The position numbers and the translations under genes were made by a program. From assembly GCA_029959615.1 (NCBI GenBank), contig JASCOD010000001.1, forward strand, positions 372,001 to 436,000: 64,000 nt of DNA, in the 5' to 3' direction. The notes under the pieces were generated by a model. That model saw nothing but the letters and a program-made list of their open reading frames with translations. It did not search any database and was not told the DNA's origin. Shown piece after piece: positions 55,079 to 61,589 of the stretch. Every line of letters begins with the position of its first letter. The first letter of the stretch is position 1. This stretch comes from Flavobacteriaceae bacterium PS02338. Lineage in GTDB: Bacteria > Bacteroidota > Bacteroidia > Sphingobacteriales > Sphingobacteriaceae.

Positions 55079-55495
55079 ATGAAAAGACACGCAACCGCCC
55101 AATGGAATGGCACAGGAAAAGAAGGTAGTGGTACTTTAACCACGCAAAGCACTACGCTAAAAGACACGCAATATTCTTTCAAAAGTAGATTTGAAGAAGG
55201 TGTTGGTACTAACCCAGAAGAATTGGTAGCTGCAGCACATGCTGGATGTTTTAGCATGAAGTTGAGCTTCAACATTTCTGCAGAAAATATCACTCCAGAA
55301 AGTATTGAGACTAAAGCTACGGTTAACCTCAATCCAGAGAAAGGTGCGATTGACAATATCCATTTGATAGTGAAAGTTAAAGCTGAAGGTTTATCGCAAG
55401 AGAAATTTGATGAATTGGTTGCTGATGCGAAAGCGAATTGCCCAATTTCTAAGTTATTGGATACTGATATTACTTTAGAATCGGAATTATTGTAA
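55079..55495 (+). CDS. OsmC family peroxiredoxin
   Basis: A 138-residue protein with [17 protein letters not shown] near 47-63 and NCPISKLL near 121-128. The two cysteines are those of the OsmC/Ohr peroxidase site that reduces organic hydroperoxides with thiol reductants. It resembles OsmC more than Ohr in the [20 protein letters not shown] start. It stands alone and is followed by a palindromic repeat. Confidence 0.93.
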   Translation: MKRHATAQWNGTGKEGSGTLTTQSTTLKDTQYSFKSRFEEGVGTNPEELVAAAHAGCFSMKLSFNISAENITPESIETKATVNLNPEKGAIDNIHLIVKVKAEGLSQEKFDELVADAKANCPISKLLDTDITLESELL

Positions 55496-55507
55496 ATATT
55501 CCATATT

Positions 55508-55566
55508 AGCCACAGATGCACAGATATTTCATTTTTTACCAATAATTTATCTGTGCATCTGTGGCT
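55508..55566. repeat. CCACAGATGCACAGAT palindromic repeat (copy 2)
   Basis: AGCCACAGATGCACAGAT and its exact complement ATCTGTGCATCTGTGGCT form an 18-bp stem around a 23-base loop, just after OsmC. Confidence 0.93.
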
Positions 55567-55856
55567 TAAATCATTTAGACTTCCCGAGTTGGCATCCCCG
55601 CCAACTTGTATTGCTTTAAATTCAAATTATGCAGGTGTTATTATGGTAAATTCGAAAGCACTATATTGCTGAACCTCCCAAATTCTCAGATCAAGTAGTC
55701 GAAACATTTTTTCAAAATTAGTCTTCGACAAGCTCAGACTGACAAACACAAATAACAAATATCTAAAGATTTATGCTTAACTTCTTTTAACTAAAAACAA
55801 CGTCGATTTTTTGCAAAAAATAGTACATTTGGTTTTCTAGCTTATTAGAGTACCCG
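55567..55856. other. gene-free gap with small repeats
   Basis: About 290 bases with a short GTTGGCATCCCCGCCAAC hairpin and the GAGCTTGTCGAA element (55694-55743). No gene supported. Confidence 0.5.
55694..55743. repeat. GAGCTTGTCGAA family repeat, inverted copy
   Basis: AAGTAGTCGAAAC, 14 bases, then GTCTTCGACAAGCTCAGACTGAC. The last 23 bases are the exact complement of 25655-25677. Confidence 0.85.
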
Positions 55857-57164
55857 ATGAAGAAGATTTTTTTACTATTTGCCTTTGTAATTCTTGCGTT
55901 AAACAGCTTTTCTCAAAATGTTTTTAGTCTTTTCGGAAAGGCAAATACCTTTTTCGATCTATTTGCCGCAGGTAAATTTGAAGAAGCACATGCCTATTTC
56001 TCTGAAGAAGGAAAAACCAAAGTTACTGCCGAGAACTTAAAGCAGTTTTGGGCCAACATGGAAGGCAGAATGGGCAAAGTGAAGTCTATTGATGCCGTAG
56101 GAAGTAAAAATCAGGGTGAATATTATGCCATCACTGTAAGTGGTGAATTCCAGTATGACAAACAAGATTTCATCTTATTATTCGATAAAACAGAGAAACT
56201 GGTAGGGATGCACTTACCCCCAAAAGCGGTGACTTACAGATCTCCTGGTTATGCAGACAGCACCCTTTACAAAGAAAAATCTACCTATATTGAATGGCCA
56301 GGTCACCAATTGGCAGCGGTAATTACTACGCCAAAAGATGGCAATAGTTTTCCGATTGTAATATTGGTACATGGTTCTGGTCCTAATGATATGGATGAAA
56401 CCATAGGTCCCAATAAACCTTTTAAAGATATTGCTGCTGGCTTAGCTGTAAATGGTATTGCATCTATTAGATATGTAAAGCGTACCGTAATTTACCCTAA
56501 TGAGTTTGGCAAAGCTTATACCGTTAAGGAAGAAGTTTTAGACGATGCACTGCAAGCCATTGCTTTGGCAAAAAAAGTTGAAGGCGTAGACACTAAACAA
56601 ATCTATGTTTTGGGCCATAGTTTAGGCGGCATGTTAGCTCCTAGAATTGCCACACTGGCTCCAGAATTAAAAGGAATAATTTTAGCGGCAGCCCCTGCTC
56701 GCAAACTTAGTGATATCATTATTGAGCAGAATAAGTACATGGTTTCACAAACTAAGGATACTACAGCAGCTATGCAGAAAAACCTTAGTGATGCCATTGC
56801 TGAAATAGAGAAAACTCGCCTCACCAAATTAGGTAAGATAAAGCCAGATTCTCTTCTATTGGGCCTACCAGCAACTTACTGGGTTGATTTAAATAGCTAT
56901 GACCAAATAACGGTAGCAAAAAAATTAAAACAACGCATTTTTGTATTGCAAGGTGGTTACGATTTCCAAGTACCAGAAACAGATTTTAATTTATGGAAGG
57001 AAGCTTTAAGCAACAACAGTAACGTAAGCTTTAAACTATACCCAGATTTTAATCACTTATTTAGTCAACAAGAAGCAAAAGGCAACATGTTGCAATACCA
57101 AAAACCTAATAATGTTGAGCAAAGATTAATTGAAGATTTGTCTGCTTGGATAAAGGAATTGTAA
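55857..57164 (+). CDS. exported alpha/beta hydrolase with DUF3887 domain
   Basis: A 435-residue protein: signal peptide (MKKIFLLFAFVILALNSFSQ), an N-terminal DUF3887 domain (about 22-115) and an alpha/beta hydrolase domain with VHGSGPNDMDET near 170-181, the nucleophile in GHSLGGML near 252-259 and the histidine in DFNHLF near 400-405. The substrate may be a periplasmic ester or peptide; it is not specified by the sequence. It lies 25 bases before the 154-residue protein. Confidence 0.9.
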   Translation: MKKIFLLFAFVILALNSFSQNVFSLFGKANTFFDLFAAGKFEEAHAYFSEEGKTKVTAENLKQFWANMEGRMGKVKSIDAVGSKNQGEYYAITVSGEFQYDKQDFILLFDKTEKLVGMHLPPKAVTYRSPGYADSTLYKEKSTYIEWPGHQLAAVITTPKDGNSFPIVILVHGSGPNDMDETIGPNKPFKDIAAGLAVNGIASIRYVKRTVIYPNEFGKAYTVKEEVLDDALQAIALAKKVEGVDTKQIYVLGHSLGGMLAPRIATLAPELKGIILAAAPARKLSDIIIEQNKYMVSQTKDTTAAMQKNLSDAIAEIEKTRLTKLGKIKPDSLLLGLPATYWVDLNSYDQITVAKKLKQRIFVLQGGYDFQVPETDFNLWKEALSNNSNVSFKLYPDFNHLFSQQEAKGNMLQYQKPNNVEQRLIEDLSAWIKEL

Positions 57165-57189
57165 AGCATTTCATTAAATCTTAATAAAC

Positions 57190-57654
57190 ATGCAATTAAC
57201 CGAATTAAAGGATAACGCAAATATTTCAAGCGACATTAAATTAAACGCAATTTACGCCCAGTTCAAAGCGTTCATTAGTGAGCTTGAAAAAAAAGAATTA
57301 ACGCCAGCTATTGTTTCTAATATCAATACCAGCATAGAGCTGCTAAACGCCTCTCCGCTGATGGGAAAAGATTTGATAAAATTGATTAAGCAACAGCAGA
57401 CAATTATCGTAAAGCAGTTGGAAAAGGAGCTTAAAATTGTATCTAAAAACCATTACCGAAATCTTTGGATGCTATTGGGCTTCACCGCTTTTGGACTGCC
57501 AATTGGAGTGACTTTTGGATTAAGTATTGGCAACATTGGACTAATGGGAATGGGATTACCCCTTGGCATGGCTATTGGAGCTGTTATTGGCTCGGCAATG
57601 GATAAAAAAGCATTAGCAGAAGGAAGACAACTGGATGTAGAGCTTAAATATTGA
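57190..57654 (+). CDS. hypothetical protein with glycine-zipper-like membrane segments
   Basis: A 154-residue protein with a helical N-terminal half (residues 1-85) followed by two hydrophobic, glycine-rich stretches (LWMLLGFTAFGLPIGVTFGL and MGMGLPLGMAIGAVIGSAMD) and a lysine-rich tail. I recognise no named family. It probably follows the hydrolase in one transcript. Confidence 0.7.
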   Translation: MQLTELKDNANISSDIKLNAIYAQFKAFISELEKKELTPAIVSNINTSIELLNASPLMGKDLIKLIKQQQTIIVKQLEKELKIVSKNHYRNLWMLLGFTAFGLPIGVTFGLSIGNIGLMGMGLPLGMAIGAVIGSAMDKKALAEGRQLDVELKY

Positions 57655-57658
57655 GCTA

Positions 57659-58480
57659 CTATAATACCGGCGAATCCCCAATCCACTCAAACCAATTCCT
57701 GACTTTAAAATCGTAACCTAGTTTATTAGGTACATTCACAGAATTGATTTGTTTCCAGTCTAGCAACTCATCTCCGAAAAAAGGCTTTTGCATTCCAGAC
57801 ACTTCACATAATTGCGTATAAAATTCTTCTCTTGTTGGATGATGAGGTGTTACAGCATGATAAATCCCTTCAAACTTTTGCGTTTCTAGCAAACGTAAAC
57901 AAAGTCCAATACAATCTTCTAAAGCTATTAAATTAACAGGTGCTTTTCCGTTGGGCACGTCGTTTCTTCCTGCAAAAAACTTGGCTAAATTTCTGCCAGT
58001 TCCAATTAATCCCGCAAAGCGGATAATCGTAGTATTAAAGCTTGTATTAGTTTTAAAAACCTGTTCTGCTGCCATTAAAGCTTTACTAGCATCACTCTTT
58101 GGGTTTGGAATAGAACTTTCATCAACTTCAAAATTACCATCTTCAAAAACACCTGTAGAGCTAATAAAAACAACTTCCTTAACATTCATAGCAGCCTCTA
58201 CTATTCGTTTCAACTTATCGGGATAAGAGCTAGCATTTTCAGTTTTAGCTCTAGGCGGAACATTCACAAATAACACATCTGTATCGAAAAAATCAGATGG
58301 CAAATCTGTTGTTTCATTCAAGTTAATTTGAAAAGGCTCAATTCCCGCTTCTCTCAGCTTTTCCAATTTATCTACGCTTGTAGTAGAACCTTTTACCACA
58401 ACACCCTGCGCTACCAGAGCTTTTGCAAAGGGCAAGCCAAACCAACCGCAACCTAAAATACTTACTGTCTTTATCTCCAT
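57659..58480 (-). CDS. NAD(P)-binding epimerase/dehydratase-like protein (YeeZ/SDR extended family)
   Basis: A 273-residue Rossmann protein with GCGWFGLPFAKAL near the N-terminus, SSTGVFEDGNFEVDE, and IRFAGLIGTGRN, an extended SDR pattern but without the usual YxxxK. It resembles YeeZ-type NAD-dependent epimerase-like proteins. The ATG at 58480 (MEIKTVSILG) is preferred over one six codons upstream. Convergent with the hypothetical gene by 4 bases. Confidence 0.83.
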   Translation of the reverse strand: MEIKTVSILGCGWFGLPFAKALVAQGVVVKGSTTSVDKLEKLREAGIEPFQINLNETTDLPSDFFDTDVLFVNVPPRAKTENASSYPDKLKRIVEAAMNVKEVVFISSTGVFEDGNFEVDESSIPNPKSDASKALMAAEQVFKTNTSFNTTIIRFAGLIGTGRNLAKFFAGRNDVPNGKAPVNLIALEDCIGLCLRLLETQKFEGIYHAVTPHHPTREEFYTQLCEVSGMQKPFFGDELLDWKQINSVNVPNKLGYDFKVRNWFEWIGDSPVL

Positions 58481-58501
58481 TTGCCTGCAAAATAACATTT
58501 A

Positions 58502-58559
58502 AGCCACAGATGCACAGATTTATTCTCTATTTATAAAAAAAATCTGTGCATCTGTGGCT
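58502..58559. repeat. CCACAGATGCACAGAT palindromic repeat (copy 3)
   Basis: AGCCACAGATGCACAGATT and AATCTGTGCATCTGTGGCT are an exact 19-bp inverted pair with a 20-base loop, between divergent genes. Confidence 0.93.
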
Positions 58560-58640
58560 AAATAACAAAACGATGATAAACTTGAATACATTTATTCTGT
58601 AATTTTATCGCACAACTCAAAACAAAAAAATCAAATAAAA

Positions 58641-59489
58641 ATGAAATCATCAATCAAATTCATTTTAGTACTTTTTGTACTGGTTACTTTAGGTGAAGGT
58701 CTAAAGGCGCAAGGCTTAAAAATGCCTCAACCAAGTACACCGCAAACCGTTACACAAGATTTCGGTCTAGGTAAAATCACTTTAAGCTACGCACGTCCCA
58801 ATGTGAAAGGACGTAAGGTATTTGGAGATTTAGTGCCTTTCGATAAAGTATGGCGTACTGGCGCAAACTCTGCTACCGTAATTAAATTTACTGATGCCGT
58901 TAAAATAGAAGGAAAAGATCTAGCTGCCGGTGAATACGCTTTATTTACCATCCCTGGAAAAACAGAATGGACCATCATTCTTAACAAAGGCACTAAGGAA
59001 TGGGGTTCTTACACTTACAGTGAAGCTAATGATGTTTTACGTGTAAAAGTAAAACCAACGGCTTTAAAAGATAAGGTTGAAACCTTTACTATTCAGTTCT
59101 CAAATGTTTATGATACTACCGCTGATTTACAATTGGCTTGGGAAAACACCTTAGTAAACGTAAAGCTAAGCACTTCAGTTGATGAGCAAGTGATGGCTAG
59201 TATTGCAGAAGCAATGAAAGGTGAGAAAAAGCCTTACTTTCAATCTGCCATTTATTACTACAGCAACGGAAAAGATTTGAAAACCGCTTTAGCTTGGATG
59301 AATGAAGCAGAAAAGCAAATGACTGATGCACCTTGGGTAAAACTTTGGAAAGCTAAAGTTCAATTGAAAATGGGTGATAAAGCAGGTGCAGCTAAGACCG
59401 CTAAAGAAGGATTAGACATTGCTACCAAAATCAAGAATGAAGAGTATATTCGCTTGAACACGCAATTGATAGAAGAGACTAAAAAGTAA
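58641..59489 (+). CDS. DUF2911 domain exported protein
   Basis: A 282-residue protein with a signal peptide (MKSSIKFILVLFVLVTLGEG) and the DUF2911 domain (GKITLSYARPNVKGRKVFGD, then VPFDKVWRTGANSATVIKF). The C-terminal helical part has a TPR-like motif (YYYSNGKDLKTALAWMNEAE). The function is unknown. It has a strong terminator. Confidence 0.9.
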   Translation: MKSSIKFILVLFVLVTLGEGLKAQGLKMPQPSTPQTVTQDFGLGKITLSYARPNVKGRKVFGDLVPFDKVWRTGANSATVIKFTDAVKIEGKDLAAGEYALFTIPGKTEWTIILNKGTKEWGSYTYSEANDVLRVKVKPTALKDKVETFTIQFSNVYDTTADLQLAWENTLVNVKLSTSVDEQVMASIAEAMKGEKKPYFQSAIYYYSNGKDLKTALAWMNEAEKQMTDAPWVKLWKAKVQLKMGDKAGAAKTAKEGLDIATKIKNEEYIRLNTQLIEETKK

Positions 59490-59522
59490 GCATTTCGTTC
59501 GTCATTTCGACCGATTATATGG

Positions 59523-59563
59523 AATGGAGAAACCTTTTAAACTAAGGTTTCTCCATTTTTTTG
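59523..59563 (+). terminator. Rho-independent terminator of the DUF2911 gene
   Basis: AATGGAGAAACC pairs with GGTTTCTCCATT around an 11-base loop, followed by TTTTTTG. Confidence 0.93.
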
Positions 59564-59589
59564 TTTCAACCGCTTCAACTAAATAAAGC

Positions 59590-59662
59590 AGACCCTGAAA
59601 TAAATTTAGGGTGACGCGAATTGGCACTCCGTCATGCTGAATTTATTTCAGCATCAATTCTA
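59590..59662. repeat. CCCTGAAATAAATTTAGGG / TGCTGAATTTATTTCAGCA repeat pair
   Basis: Two adjacent hairpins: CCCTGAAATAAATTTAGGG and GATGCTGAAATAAATTCAGC (minus strand), between the convergent DUF2911 and symporter genes. The GTCATGCTGAA phrase is a common one in Bacteroidota intergenic repeats. Confidence 0.65.
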
Positions 59663-59676
59663 CGGTAACATAAACC

Positions 59677-61386
59677 CTAAACCATTATACTTACAGCTTC
59701 AGCCCTATCCTTAATCAACTTTTGTAAAATGTAAGCTATAATCACGACTGCCAAACATCCAATTACATTGAGCCATAAGTAGGCTACAACCTCTGCAAAA
59801 CCTAAAATACAAACAATAATCTCAGCTAAGATAGCTGCATAAAATACGGCTTGGCTTTTCACATTTTTAAGATAGAAAGCGACTAAGAAAACCCCCAAAA
59901 TGGTTCCATAAATAAATGAACCTAAAATATTAACCGCTTCTATCAAATTACCAATTTTACTAGTAAATAAAGCCATAATGATACAAACTACACCCCACCC
60001 AATCGTGGCCCATCGTGAAGCATTTACATAAGCGCCATCATTAGCGGTTTTATTAATTAAACGCTTGTAAATATCCACTACAGTGGTAGAAGCTAAAGAG
60101 TTTAACGCACTTGCTGTAGAACCCATAGAAGCCAAGAAAATAATAGCGATCAGTAATCCTATCAATCCTTTTGGCAAATATTCTGTAACGAAGCTTAGAA
60201 AGATATAGTTGTTGTCATTAGTCGAAGCATCGGCATCATTCTTTTTCATCAAGGAGGTAAGTTCTTCCCTAATTACTTTTCCATCTTCATCTGCTTGCTT
60301 TACCAAGACTCGTTGTTGGTCAATTAAAGCTTGGTTATTCTGCGACAAAGCCACATCCAACTTTTCTACTTCTAATTTCTTCTTCTCAAAAAGCTGGTCG
60401 TACTTGGTTTGAATTTGAGCTAGCTCTGCTTTATGCTCACTTTTTTCAAGCTTGTTGAGCTCGTAACTATTGAAAAACAATGGTGCTTTATTGTACTGAT
60501 AGAAAGTAAAAACTAACACGCCAATCAATAAGATTAAAAACTGCATTGGTATTTTCACTAGGCCATTCATCAATAAACCCAATCGGCTTTGCCCAACAGA
60601 AGAACCTGTTAGGTACCTTCCGACCTGGCTTTGATCGGTACCGAAATAAGATAACTGTAAAAAGAAACCACCAATAATTCCGCTCCAAACATTGTATGGA
60701 TTGGTCCAGCTGAAATCAAAATCTATGGCATTAGTTCTACCCATTTTTCCAGCGATGCTGATGGCTTTTCCAAAACCTACACTTTCCGGCAAAAGATGTA
60801 CTACCATTACCCCTGCAGCAAATAGGCCGCAAAAAATAATAGTCATTTGTAGCAGCTGTGTGTATGAAACGGCTTTTGTTCCTCCAAAAACAGTATAGAA
60901 AATTACCAGACCACCCATAAATAACGTTGTGTAGGTTACACTGATATTTAAGATAGTAGAAAGGATAATTGCAGGCGCATAAATGGTAATTCCGGTAGAT
61001 AAACCACGTTGTATCAAGAACAGAAATGCAGTTAAGGCCCGTGTTTTAAAATCAAACCTTTGTTCTAAAAATTCGTAAGCGGTGTATACCTTCAAACGAT
61101 GGAAAATAGGTACGAAAGTAATACACAGCACAATCATCGCCAATGGTAATCCGAAATAGAACTGCACAAAACTCATCCCCGATGAATAGGCCAAACCCGG
61201 GGCCGAAAGAAAGGTAATGGCACTGGCTTGGGTGGCCATCACCGAAAGGCAAACGGTATACCAAGGCATGCTTTGTCCGCCGAGTAAGTAGGCATCCATG
61301 CTTTTTGTACCCCGACTTTTATAAACGCCGTAACCTACAATTCCGAATAGGGTTAACAATAAAACCGCCCAATCTATATTGCTCAT
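59677..61386 (-). CDS. sodium:solute symporter
   Basis: A 569-residue SSS-family transporter with about 13 predicted transmembrane segments. The first helices include DWAVLLLTLFGIVGYGVYKSRG and QSMPWYTVCLSVMATQASAI, with the SSS sodium-site region; QLSYFGTDQSQVGRYLTGSS is the family's DQ..QRYL-like signature. A charged helical insert (about 310-390) separates two membrane segments. The substrate is unknown. Start overlaps a 41-residue membrane protein by 3 bases, so the two are translationally coupled. Confidence 0.93.
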   Translation of the reverse strand: MSNIDWAVLLLTLFGIVGYGVYKSRGTKSMDAYLLGGQSMPWYTVCLSVMATQASAITFLSAPGLAYSSGMSFVQFYFGLPLAMIVLCITFVPIFHRLKVYTAYEFLEQRFDFKTRALTAFLFLIQRGLSTGITIYAPAIILSTILNISVTYTTLFMGGLVIFYTVFGGTKAVSYTQLLQMTIIFCGLFAAGVMVVHLLPESVGFGKAISIAGKMGRTNAIDFDFSWTNPYNVWSGIIGGFFLQLSYFGTDQSQVGRYLTGSSVGQSRLGLLMNGLVKIPMQFLILLIGVLVFTFYQYNKAPLFFNSYELNKLEKSEHKAELAQIQTKYDQLFEKKKLEVEKLDVALSQNNQALIDQQRVLVKQADEDGKVIREELTSLMKKNDADASTNDNNYIFLSFVTEYLPKGLIGLLIAIIFLASMGSTASALNSLASTTVVDIYKRLINKTANDGAYVNASRWATIGWGVVCIIMALFTSKIGNLIEAVNILGSFIYGTILGVFLVAFYLKNVKSQAVFYAAILAEIIVCILGFAEVVAYLWLNVIGCLAVVIIAYILQKLIKDRAEAVSIMV

Positions 61387-61508
61387 TGAAAATATTTAGT
61401 AAAAGTGTAAAACAAGGCGATTAATACTACCAACCAAAACATCAGGAGGTAATAAAACTGTTTCCAGGTTTTTACGAATGGCGGCAGTTCATTGGGATTT
61501 TCTTGCAT
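61383..61508 (-). CDS. 41-residue single-pass membrane protein, companion of the symporter
   Basis: Start ATG at 61508 (MQENPNELPPFVKTWKQFYY), one transmembrane helix (LLMFWLVVLIALFYTF), and a TGA at 61383-61385 overlapping the symporter ATG in the form CAATGA. The NELPPF-K-W-QFY start followed by one helix is typical of small proteins placed before SSS symporters in this phylum. It may be an assembly or regulatory subunit; that is inference. Confidence 0.75.
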   Translation of the reverse strand: MQENPNELPPFVKTWKQFYYLLMFWLVVLIALFYTFTKYFQ

Positions 61509-61523
61509 TGTATTTTTTGCTTC

Positions 61524-61580
61524 CTGTCATTCCGACAATAAGAGGAATCTAATAGATGTCTCGTTCCTCGACATGACAAA
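61524..61580. repeat. GTCATTCCGAC family repeat
   Basis: GTCATTCCGACAATAAGAGG, then TCTCGTTCCTCGACATGAC; same family as 31881-31985, between the PIG-L gene and the small membrane protein. Confidence 0.7.
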
Positions 61581-61589
61581 GTACGGTGA

